33,209 nt of DNA, from contig CALUSW010000016.1 of assembly GCA_944323535.1 (NCBI GenBank), forward strand, positions 1 to 33,209, in the 5' to 3' direction. The DNA comes from Candidatus Gastranaerophilales bacterium (GTDB lineage Bacteria > Cyanobacteriota > Vampirovibrionia > Gastranaerophilales > Gastranaerophilaceae). Numbering within the stretch: the stretch's first letter is position 1; every line of letters starts with the position of its first letter. The translations under genes and the position numbers were made by a program. The notes under the pieces were generated by a model, which was not told the DNA's origin, made no database searches, and saw only the letters and a program-made list of their open reading frames with translations. Below, one piece after another: positions 7,954 through 15,477 of this stretch.

Positions 7954-9351
7954 TTACTCAATTATATCATCAAAATTATATTTTTTTGTCAATTTTTCGG
8001 CTTTATCCGTCTTGCCTGCTTTTCTGTATGCTGCTGTTAATATTACTTTATATTTATTGTCAATTTCGGGATTTAGTTTTATTGCTCTGTTAATATATTT
8101 TATTGTTTTATTTACCGCTTTTTTATTTGTTCCGAAATACCAGTATAAAGATGCAATATCACAATTTGCGCAGGCTTCATCTTTACTGTATTTTATATAA
8201 TTTTCAAAATATTTATCGGCTTGATTGTAAGAATTTGTCAGAATATTAATAAGACCAAGTCCGAGATATATTTCAGGAGTGTATGGCGCTTTATTCATTG
8301 CTGATGATGAATATTCTTTTACTTTTAATAAATATATCTTATTTTTTGTATCAAGATATTTTGCAGCATAAGCTCTTGCTATTTCCATATAAGTATATGC
8401 TTTATCCGGATTAACAGAAATTGCTTTTTTAAAATATTGTTCAGCAAGTTTATCGTTAAGTCCCGATTGAAGATACCCGATATCTATATTTGCGCTTATA
8501 TCATACGGGTATTCTTTTAGTCTTTGTTTTCTTTCCTGCAAAGATAAATCCGCATAATTTTTATAAAAAATGGTATATAAATTTGAGACAGGAAATTTTT
8601 CATTTTCTTCGGCAGCTTTTTTATAAAATTCTATAGCTTTTTCTTTATCCTTTCCGTTGTATTCATAATATTTTGCAATATTTTGATACATGGCTGCAAG
8701 CATTTTATGGTTTTTATAATCTGCTGCATTTTCAAGTTCGTCTATGCCTTTTTGAAGATATTCAAAAGATTTATCATAATTTTGATTTCTTCTTTCAATT
8801 AATGCTAAATCATTATAAACACCTGCTTTTATGATATTATATTTCTTATCTTCTTCATTTTTGCATAGCTCAAGAGCCTTATTATATGCATTAAGTGCAT
8901 AATCTTTTATACCGGAATTATAATATGCAAATCCCATGTTCATATGTAATTTTGCAAGTTCGTACTTATCGGTTTGAGGATTTTTTTCCTTTAACTCAAG
9001 TGCCTGTTTATAATAATCAAGAGTTATGTTTTTGTTTCTGTATGTGTTTGAATAAATATTCCCCATCATGCTTAATATATTCGACCTTAATTCAAAATCA
9101 GGATTTTTTTGCCCGTCATTTTTATCCAATGCACTGTTGCAGTACGATTTAGCTGCTTTACTGTCATTAAGATAATATGTTATTTTGCATAAGTAAAAAT
9201 AATTTTCTGCTGTCGGATTTTCTTTTAATAAACCTGTATATTCAATGTATTTGTTTTCTAAATCCGAATTAAATATGTATTCCGGATTTTCAGCATATGC
9301 AAAATTTTGTAATGATAACAGTAATGTAAAAAATATCAAAAACTTTTTCAT
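7954..9351 (-). CDS. Exported TPR-repeat protein upstream of the hydrogenase genes
   Basis: 465 residues with a clear Sec signal peptide (MKKFLIFFTLLLSLQNFAYA, cleavage probably after AYA). The rest is helical tetratricopeptide repeats, about eight to ten, recognisable by spaced A-Y-N-K-A-L-E-L type units (ALNAYNKALELCKN, AEQYFKKAISVNPDKA, INRAIKLNPEID). TPR arrays are protein-binding scaffolds; no catalytic domain is seen, so the function is unknown. It is probably periplasmic or outer-membrane associated because no transmembrane segment follows the signal. It sits divergent from another exported TPR gene at 9492 and 33 bases upstream of hydC. A periplasmic protein and a cytoplasmic hydrogenase need not share a function; co-transcription may be incidental. 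GAGGA precedes the ATG. Confidence 0.85.
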   Translation of the reverse strand: MKKFLIFFTLLLSLQNFAYAENPEYIFNSDLENKYIEYTGLLKENPTAENYFYLCKITYYLNDSKAAKSYCNSALDKNDGQKNPDFELRSNILSMMGNIYSNTYRNKNITLDYYKQALELKEKNPQTDKYELAKLHMNMGFAYYNSGIKDYALNAYNKALELCKNEEDKKYNIIKAGVYNDLALIERRNQNYDKSFEYLQKGIDELENAADYKNHKMLAAMYQNIAKYYEYNGKDKEKAIEFYKKAAEENEKFPVSNLYTIFYKNYADLSLQERKQRLKEYPYDISANIDIGYLQSGLNDKLAEQYFKKAISVNPDKAYTYMEIARAYAAKYLDTKNKIYLLKVKEYSSSAMNKAPYTPEIYLGLGLINILTNSYNQADKYFENYIKYSKDEACANCDIASLYWYFGTNKKAVNKTIKYINRAIKLNPEIDNKYKVILTAAYRKAGKTDKAEKLTKKYNFDDIIE

Positions 9352-9451
9352 TTTATATCCTCATAAAAAATGTCCGGTTAGAAATAATAATAACATATTT
9401 TCAATTAAACATATAAAATGTTCTTTTATACTATATGCATATTCTTATGCT

Positions 9452-9460
9452 TGTTATAAA
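9452..9460 (+). promoter_or_regulatory. Possible extended -10 promoter for the 9492 operon
   Basis: TGTTATAAA (TGn followed by TATAAA) lies 31 bases before the ATG, and AAGGAG at 9475-9480 is the ribosome binding site. No good -35 was seen, consistent with an extended -10 type, but AT richness makes this weak evidence. Confidence 0.35.
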
Positions 9461-9491
9461 ATGAATATGATATTAAGGAGACTAGTCGTTT

Positions 9492-11615
9492 ATGAAAAAA
9501 GTTTTATGGCTTTTTATATGCGTATTACTTATTCAAAATCCGTTTTTTGCGCAGACTGTTTATGATGATAATTATCAGGAGAATCCTAATTATCTGCAAG
9601 GATTGAAATATCTTGAAAGTTCTCAGTATTCAAGTGCAATAAATGAATTTAAAAAGGCCATAAGAGTCAATCCTCTGGATACATCTTCATTAATAGGGCT
9701 TTCTAATTCATATAATATGAGAGCCGAATATTACAATAATACGGTAAAGGCTACGGAAAATGCCATATCCGATTTAAAATCGGCGATTTTCTTCATAAAA
9801 TATTTTGCTGATAATTCTAATTTTACATCGGCTCAGTCATTGCTAGCAATGGAAAAAAATCTTTCGGTACTTGAAAATGCATCAAAAAAAATTATGACTC
9901 CCGAAACAATACTTTCGGAAGCTAAAGCTTCGAGAGCAAAAGGTGAATTTGCAGCTGCCGGATATGATTATTACAGAATAATTTCAAATCCTGAATTTAC
10001 ATATGAGGCGAGCTGCGGTTTAGGTGATATTTTTAAAATATTTAACAGACCTGATAAGGCTCTTTCTTTGTACCAAAAAGCTTTAACTGCAAATCCTGAT
10101 AATACTGAAATACATCTTAAGCTGGCAAGGACGTATGAGCAGGTTAATGATTATTCTTCTTCCTTGAAAGAATACAGTATTGCACTTGATAATTCATCTG
10201 AAAAAGAAGAAATTTTAAATTCTCTTGAAAGAATATGGCAAAAAAAAGTTGATGAAAATCCAAAGGATGCAGAGGCACATGCAAATCTTGGTGTGGTATA
10301 TCAAAAACAAAAAAGATATCAGGAGGCTCTGGCAGAATATCAAAAAGCCCAGAGTTTAAACCCTGCTAATTTGAATACAAGAATTAATATTGCAACTTTA
10401 TATCAGGAACAAAAAAATTATAATGCTGCTATAAATATATATGATTCAATTTTGCAAATGCAGCCTCAAAACCCTAAAATTCTGGCATATAAAGCAGATT
10501 GCTTGAAAGCTCTTAAAAGAAATAATGAAGCAATATCTTTATATAAAACTGCTCTAAATCTTGATCCTAAAAATACAAAGATTAGGGCTTCACTGTTTGA
10601 ACTGCTAAAAGATACTATGCCGGCAGAAGAAGTATTGAGTTTCTTATATAAAAATGTTCAAAATAGTCCCATGGACGCAAATGCATATTATGAATTTGCT
10701 TATGAGCTCCATAAAGCAAATAAACTTGATGATGCAATTGTGTATTATCAACAGACTATTAAAATGGACAAAAATAAAACCGATGCATATGTAAATCTTG
10801 CGCAGGTATACAGACAAAAGAAAAATTATGCAGAGGCATACAGAGTTATGCAGCAGGCTCAGGCTATTGCTCCTGAAAATGAATTTGTAAAAAAACAATA
10901 TGAAATTGTTGCAAAAGAGTATTCCGCCAATAATTATAATATTGCTTCAAATGCATTTCAAAGCGGAGATTACAGAAGGGCAATAAATGAATATATGAAA
11001 ATAAACCCGCCTACTGTTGATTCTTTAATCGGTATTGCCGCTTCTTACCAATCATTATCCGATAATGCACATGCTATTGAATACTACAAAAAGGCTATGG
11101 AACTTGATAATAAAAACGATGAAATCCCGTTCTATATTGCATCTATTTATGCGAATAACAATGATTTTGATAACGCAAAGCAGTATATAGAAATATCTTT
11201 AAATAAAAATCCTTCAAATAAACAGGCAAAAGAATTATCTTCTTACATTAATGATAAAATGACTGAAGGATTGCTGTCAAAAGCTGTAGAGCTATATGAT
11301 TCAAAACAGTATAATGAATCCATATCATTATTCAACGATATAATTAAAATTAATCCGTCCAATGCAAACGTTTATTATTACAGGGCATTAGCATATGATG
11401 CCGTTAATAACTATAAAAAAGCAATAGAAGATTATAAATCAACATTAAAATATGCCCCGGATATGTATATAGCTTATTATTCTCTCGGTGTTGATTATGA
11501 CTCAATAAACAATTATCAGGAGGCTAAAGAAAACTATAAAAAATATGTTGAATTGTGTATGGAAGATAATGATTACAAGCAGTATGCGGAAAAACGAATA
11601 CAAGAGATAAACTAA
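9492..11615 (+). CDS. Large exported TPR-repeat protein
   Basis: 707 residues with a signal peptide (MKKVLWLFICVLLIQNPFFA, cleavage near FFA-QT). It then consists of TPR units from about residue 30 to the end, at least twelve, for example ALSLYQKALTANPDNTEIHL, ALAEYQKAQSLNPANL, AISLYKTALNLDPKN and AIEDYKSTLKYAPDMYIAYY. A low-scoring stretch at about residues 85-140 separates the first repeat from the main array. No enzymatic domain, lipobox or further membrane span is visible, so it should be a soluble periplasmic scaffold. The start is supported by AAGGAG 11 bases upstream. Its stop overlaps the dusB start (TAATG), placing it first in a three-gene operon. The pairing of an envelope scaffold with a tRNA-modifying enzyme has no obvious functional logic. 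Confidence 0.85.
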   Translation: MKKVLWLFICVLLIQNPFFAQTVYDDNYQENPNYLQGLKYLESSQYSSAINEFKKAIRVNPLDTSSLIGLSNSYNMRAEYYNNTVKATENAISDLKSAIFFIKYFADNSNFTSAQSLLAMEKNLSVLENASKKIMTPETILSEAKASRAKGEFAAAGYDYYRIISNPEFTYEASCGLGDIFKIFNRPDKALSLYQKALTANPDNTEIHLKLARTYEQVNDYSSSLKEYSIALDNSSEKEEILNSLERIWQKKVDENPKDAEAHANLGVVYQKQKRYQEALAEYQKAQSLNPANLNTRINIATLYQEQKNYNAAINIYDSILQMQPQNPKILAYKADCLKALKRNNEAISLYKTALNLDPKNTKIRASLFELLKDTMPAEEVLSFLYKNVQNSPMDANAYYEFAYELHKANKLDDAIVYYQQTIKMDKNKTDAYVNLAQVYRQKKNYAEAYRVMQQAQAIAPENEFVKKQYEIVAKEYSANNYNIASNAFQSGDYRRAINEYMKINPPTVDSLIGIAASYQSLSDNAHAIEYYKKAMELDNKNDEIPFYIASIYANNNDFDNAKQYIEISLNKNPSNKQAKELSSYINDKMTEGLLSKAVELYDSKQYNESISLFNDIIKINPSNANVYYYRALAYDAVNNYKKAIEDYKSTLKYAPDMYIAYYSLGVDYDSINNYQEAKENYKKYVELCMEDNDYKQYAEKRIQEIN

Positions 11616-12604
11616 TGCAGGTAAAACCCGATAAAAAGCAAATAATAATCGGAAATGTTAAAATTAACAGTGTAGTTTCTCTTGCTCCGTTAGCCGGAAT
11701 TACAGATTTTGTATTAAGACAGCTTATAAGAGAGTATTCTCACAATTGCCTTTTAACCACCGAGATGATAAGTTCTGAGGCTCTTGTACAAAAGGCAGAT
11801 GTTAATATTACTGCAACAAATGAAAAAGAAAAGCCGGTTGCATTTCAAATATCAGGTCATAAACCGGCACTAATGGCAAAAGCTGCAAAAATACTTGAGC
11901 CAAAAGCTTCGATAATTGATATTAATATGGGCTGTCCTATAAATAAAATTGTCAAAGGACATGACGGCTGCGATTTAATGAGAAACCCTATGCTTGCTAA
12001 AGATATCGTTATGGCTGTAAAAGAAGCAGTAAATATTCCGGTAACCTGCAAATTTCGTCTGGGCTGGAGTCAGGATACAAAAAACTTTATAGAATTTGCA
12101 CAAATTATGCAGGAAGCAGGAGCTGCTGCCGTTACCATACATGCCAGAACCCGCTCTCAATTATACTCCGGCGAAGCGGATTGGACTTCCCTTTCACAAT
12201 TAAAAGGAGAAATTGATATTCCTTATTTTGCTAACGGAGATATTATAAGTCCTCAAAGTGCAAAACAGTGTCTTGAAATAACCAAAGCTGACGGCATTGC
12301 AATAGGAAGAGCTGCAATGGGAGATATTTCTTTAATATATAGAATTGAAAAGTATCTCAATGAAAATGTTTTATTACCGGAGCCTGACATAAATTTAAAA
12401 CTTTCTATGCTTAAAAAACATCTTGATTCTCAAATTGCTTTTCGCGGAGAAGAAACAGGCATTAAATTTTTCAGAAAATTTTATCCTTCATATATCCGTG
12501 GTATAAGAGGCGGCGCCGAATATAGACATAAACTTGTAACGGAAATACAATATAATAAGATAGTTGATTTATTGGATGAAATTTCTTTAAATGCCAAAAG
12601 TTGA
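11615..12604 (+). CDS. dusB: tRNA-dihydrouridine synthase
   Basis: Flavin-dependent reduction of uridine to dihydrouridine in the tRNA D-loop. The 329-residue TIM barrel starts with the FMN-binding strand VSLAPLAGITDFVLR. It carries TEMISSEAL, the NMGCP motif with conserved Cys107 that serves as proton donor in the family, KFRLGW, the HARTRSQLYSG segment typical of the DusB subgroup, and the phosphate-binding end PYFANGDI plus GIAIGRAAMGD. A short helical C-terminal domain follows (HLDSQIAFRGEETGIKFFRK). Length and motif order fit DusB rather than DusA or DusC. The ATG shares bases with the preceding stop, with AAGAG just upstream, so translation is coupled to the TPR gene. Confidence 0.93.
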   Translation: MQVKPDKKQIIIGNVKINSVVSLAPLAGITDFVLRQLIREYSHNCLLTTEMISSEALVQKADVNITATNEKEKPVAFQISGHKPALMAKAAKILEPKASIIDINMGCPINKIVKGHDGCDLMRNPMLAKDIVMAVKEAVNIPVTCKFRLGWSQDTKNFIEFAQIMQEAGAAAVTIHARTRSQLYSGEADWTSLSQLKGEIDIPYFANGDIISPQSAKQCLEITKADGIAIGRAAMGDISLIYRIEKYLNENVLLPEPDINLKLSMLKKHLDSQIAFRGEETGIKFFRKFYPSYIRGIRGGAEYRHKLVTEIQYNKIVDLLDEISLNAKS

Positions 12605-12872
12605 TAAAAAATTCTATGTTTATATAATTCTAACAGTTAATAATAAGTTGTATTGCGGATATACTGACGATGTTGAAAGAAGATATAAGCTTCATAAAGA
12701 AGGTAAAGCCGCAAAATATACAAAGGCAAATAAGCCGTTTAAACTTGTTTATGTTCAAGAATTTAATACTAAAAATGAAGCGATAAAAGAGGAATGCCGT
12801 ATAAAAAAACTAACAAGAAAACAAAAAGAAGAATTAGTTAATATGCCTGTTTTTTCGCTGCCGGTATGCTGA
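12591..12872 (+). CDS. GIY-YIG domain protein, UPF0213/YhbQ-like
   Basis: 93 residues forming a single GIY-YIG nuclease fold. The first motif is YVYII (residues 9-13) and the second YCGYT (near 24-28). An Arg follows in VERRYKLH, and the conserved Glu is in EAIKEECRIKKL. This stand-alone family is widespread; members are structure-selective nucleases or of uncertain role. The gene starts 14 bases inside dusB in another frame with no visible Shine-Dalgarno sequence, so its translation probably depends on ribosomes finishing dusB. It converges on queH with one base between the two stop codons. Confidence 0.88.
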   Translation: MPKVDKKFYVYIILTVNNKLYCGYTDDVERRYKLHKEGKAAKYTKANKPFKLVYVQEFNTKNEAIKEECRIKKLTRKQKEELVNMPVFSLPVC

Positions 12873-12873
12873 A

Positions 12874-13419
12874 CTAAAACATACTAAACTCACAGCCGCA
12901 GTATGTTTGCCTGTAGAAATTTTCTTCTTTTGCTATTTTCATTGTTTTTAAAAAACCGTCCTGTTTCTTAAAATCTATATCAAGAAAAGTTAATTCAAAT
13001 TTTTTTGCAATATCTTTTGCTATATCAAAAATAACATTTGATTGTTTATGAGGACTTACGGTTAAAGTAGTTGTAAAATACTTATATTCCAGTTGAAAAG
13101 CTTTTAAAGCAGTAAAATACAATCTGTATTCAAAGCATCTTGCACAGCGTTTCCCCCTTTCAGGTTCATTTTCAAGCCCTATTATACAGTTATACCAGCC
13201 TTCAGCATCCTGCTTATCAACTATAAGTTCAACTTTCTTTTTTTTCGCATATTTGACTAATTCGTTTAATCTTTTATCAAATTCTTCGGGCGGAAAAATA
13301 TTGGGATTAAAAAAATATAATACAGGTTCAAACCCTGATTCCCTGAGTTTTTCAATCGGATATGCACTGCATGTGGCGCAGCAGGCATGCAAAAGAACTT
13401 TACTGTGATTACTGCTCAC
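12874..13419 (-). CDS. queH: Epoxyqueuosine reductase QueH
   Basis: Catalyses the last step of queuosine synthesis, reducing epoxyqueuosine to queuosine in tRNA; it is the non-B12 alternative to QueG. The 181-residue protein carries the family cysteines: the CC pair Cys13-Cys14 in LLHACCATC, a CxxC in RCARCFEYRL, and a C-terminal YCGCEFS. The family motif TTTLTVSPHKQ is intact. Translation starts at a GTG that lies 11 bases inside the VKOR-DsbA gene, with AGGGA a few bases before it, so the two are coupled. An ATG start is not available at a sensible position. Its presence fits the tRNA-modification theme with dusB across the convergent junction. Confidence 0.92.
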   Translation of the reverse strand: MSSNHSKVLLHACCATCSAYPIEKLRESGFEPVLYFFNPNIFPPEEFDKRLNELVKYAKKKKVELIVDKQDAEGWYNCIIGLENEPERGKRCARCFEYRLYFTALKAFQLEYKYFTTTLTVSPHKQSNVIFDIAKDIAKKFELTFLDIDFKKQDGFLKTMKIAKEENFYRQTYCGCEFSMF

Positions 13420-14602
13420 TTTGTTTTTCCCTGCCGCCCTGCTCTATTACGGCTTGTTTTAATGCTGGATAAGATCCTATTCCCATTATTTTTCTCATAC
13501 CTATGAGAAAGGTCGGTGTTCCTGTAATACCTTTGGAATCGGCTTCTCTTATTGATTCTTGCAGTTCTTCCGCTATTTTTTCACTATTTGCATCTTCTTT
13601 TAGTTTTTTTATATCAAAATCCAATAAACGTGCTTTTTCTATTATTTCTTTTTCATTCTCAGGACTTTGTTCAAATAAAATATCCGACATCTGCCAGTAC
13701 ATATTCTGTTTAGCTGCCGCCAGAGCATATTTTGATTTTATGCAGGAGTTTTTATGTCCTTCATGCTGCATATTATGATTACATGCTCTTTCCAGAGGTA
13801 CATTATGCTGAATAACTTTTACATTTTCAAATTCCATAACAATCCTGTGTAAATACAGATTTGCAAGAAAACACCCGCCGCAATTATAATCAATATATTC
13901 ATGTATTATAACATCAGCTTCTTTCGGTCCCATTGTGTTTCCGTCAGTAATTGAATCATAGTTTTTAAAATATTTTTTCATTTCTATTTGTTCTGCGGTT
14001 TGAGGTGATAATATGTTTGTTTGATATGTAAATAATAAAATACCTGCAAATATAGACATAACAATAACAAAAGAAATGGCATATTTTTTTACTTTTATGG
14101 CTTCGATAAAATCATTTATGCTTATTTTAACTTCTTTTAATATAGAAATGCCTTTTGTTTTGGAAATAATGGCAATTAATAGGTCAATAAAATAAGTCAT
14201 AAAACAAAATATACATATTGAATTTATTTTAAAGACAGAAATACCTCCTAAAATCATTGACATAATAAAAGAAAACAAAGCAATGCAGAAGATATAAGAA
14301 GCCGGATTTTTGAAAACTTCTAAAAATCCGAGAAATCTTATATTTTTTATCTTATCAACAAAGGACATAAACAAAAAGAAAATATAAAGAATTACTCCCC
14401 ATAAAGACAGAGGAACTCCTAAAAACTGCGAATAAGAGGTCTTTGCGACACTGTCGCAATCCATCATATCGTTTATTGCACATATACTTGGTGCCGCATC
14501 AACTGCAAAATTTGCATTGTAATATACAACACATAATTCTATTGACAGAGCAAGCCCGATTAAAGCTAAAAGTACAATTAATATTCTTTTTGTTTTTGTC
14601 AT
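13409..14602 (-). CDS. VKOR-DsbA fusion, disulfide-bond forming membrane protein
   Basis: Makes disulfide bonds in exported proteins: the VKOR domain reoxidises a thioredoxin-like domain and passes electrons to a quinone. The 397 residues comprise about four to five membrane segments, with the VKOR loop pair Cys41 and Cys49, the conserved Ser/Trp region (GVPLSLWG) and the quinone-side Cys130-x-x-Cys133 (CIFC). A fifth span lies at about 174-194. The extracytoplasmic DsbA-like domain has the active site C241-G-G-C244 and a cis-proline motif GITGTPTFLIG. All catalytic cysteines are present. VKOR fused to a C-terminal thioredoxin-like domain is typical of Cyanobacteria. The gene lies 8 bases after korB, with AGGTGA overlapping the korB end, and overlaps queH. 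Its setting with O2-sensitive KorAB in a presumed anaerobe raises the question of the electron acceptor. Confidence 0.93.
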   Translation of the reverse strand: MTKTKRILIVLLALIGLALSIELCVVYYNANFAVDAAPSICAINDMMDCDSVAKTSYSQFLGVPLSLWGVILYIFFLFMSFVDKIKNIRFLGFLEVFKNPASYIFCIALFSFIMSMILGGISVFKINSICIFCFMTYFIDLLIAIISKTKGISILKEVKISINDFIEAIKVKKYAISFVIVMSIFAGILLFTYQTNILSPQTAEQIEMKKYFKNYDSITDGNTMGPKEADVIIHEYIDYNCGGCFLANLYLHRIVMEFENVKVIQHNVPLERACNHNMQHEGHKNSCIKSKYALAAAKQNMYWQMSDILFEQSPENEKEIIEKARLLDFDIKKLKEDANSEKIAEELQESIREADSKGITGTPTFLIGMRKIMGIGSYPALKQAVIEQGGREKQSEQ

Positions 14603-14610
14603 ATATTCAC

Positions 14611-15465
14611 CTATTGAAATTGTTTAATTACTTCTTTTATTGTATAGTTATCACCTGCTTTTTGTTTTGCAATGGAAATAACTTCTTTGTATCGTTCTTC
14701 ATAAGTGGGTCTGTGTGTATCATAGAAAATTCCTGTATAAAGACCGTCAGGAGAAAATGCATATCGCATTGCGTCAACTCTGTCTTTTGTATCATGTTCT
14801 TCCGGTAAATATTTTACCAGCTCTTTTATTTTTTCAAAAGAAGAAACTTTATTGTATTGAACACAAGGTGAAATAATATGGATAAAAGAAAAGCCTTTAT
14901 GTTTTAAACCGTTTAGAATTAAATGCTCCAGTTGTTTTACATCTCCGGAATATCCGCGTGCAACATAAGACGCGTTAAATGAAAGAGCCATTAAGACAGG
15001 ATTTATTCTGTCTGCCGTCCATGCATAAGGATTGCATTTGGTTGTAGTACCGATTCTTGAAGTAGGCGAACATTGTCCCTTTGTTAATGCATAAATTTCA
15101 TTATCCATCATTATATACGTAATATTGGGATTTTTACGGCTGGCGTGAATAAAATGATTACCTCCGATGCTTAATCCGTCGCCGTCACCTCCGACAGCAA
15201 TTACATTTATTTCCGGTTTTGCCTGCTTTAATCCTATTGCAACGGGTAAAGCTCTGCCGTGAATAGAGTGAAATCCGTATGTCGACATAAAGAAAGGAAA
15301 TCTGCTTGAACAGCCTATTCCCGAGACAATTGCTGTCTCATGTGTCTGATAATTCAATTGAGCCATAGCTTTTCTTAATGCCATTATTACTGCATGGTTG
15401 CCGCATCCCGGGCACCATGACGGTTTTACTTTACCTTTATAATCTATTGCTTCCATTTGTTTCAT
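14611..15465 (-). CDS. korB: 2-oxoacid:ferredoxin oxidoreductase, beta (TPP-binding) subunit
   Basis: Thiamine-pyrophosphate subunit of a ferredoxin-linked 2-oxoacid oxidoreductase, most likely acting on 2-oxoglutarate. The 284-residue protein starts with PSWCPGCGNHAV (cluster and TPP region). It has the TPP/Mg motif GGDGDGLSIGGNHFIHASRKN, then IMMDNEIYALTKGQCSPTS and TTTKCNPYAW with a further cluster cysteine. The two-subunit arrangement with a fused gamma-alpha partner and no separate ferredoxin-like delta subunit fits KorAB/OorAB-type enzymes rather than four-subunit pyruvate or indolepyruvate enzymes. Substrate specificity cannot be fixed from sequence alone. It lies 12 bases after korA with AGAGG before its ATG. 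Confidence 0.9.
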   Translation of the reverse strand: MKQMEAIDYKGKVKPSWCPGCGNHAVIMALRKAMAQLNYQTHETAIVSGIGCSSRFPFFMSTYGFHSIHGRALPVAIGLKQAKPEINVIAVGGDGDGLSIGGNHFIHASRKNPNITYIMMDNEIYALTKGQCSPTSRIGTTTKCNPYAWTADRINPVLMALSFNASYVARGYSGDVKQLEHLILNGLKHKGFSFIHIISPCVQYNKVSSFEKIKELVKYLPEEHDTKDRVDAMRYAFSPDGLYTGIFYDTHRPTYEERYKEVISIAKQKAGDNYTIKEVIKQFQ

Positions 15466-15477
15466 AATAACCTCTTC

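Noticed and set aside
12877-12908. AAACATACT...AGTATGTTT inverted repeat at the GIY-YIG/queH junction
   Set aside because: The 9-bp arms are AT-rich with a 14-base loop and no T run, and one arm encodes the end of QueH; too weak to call a terminator.
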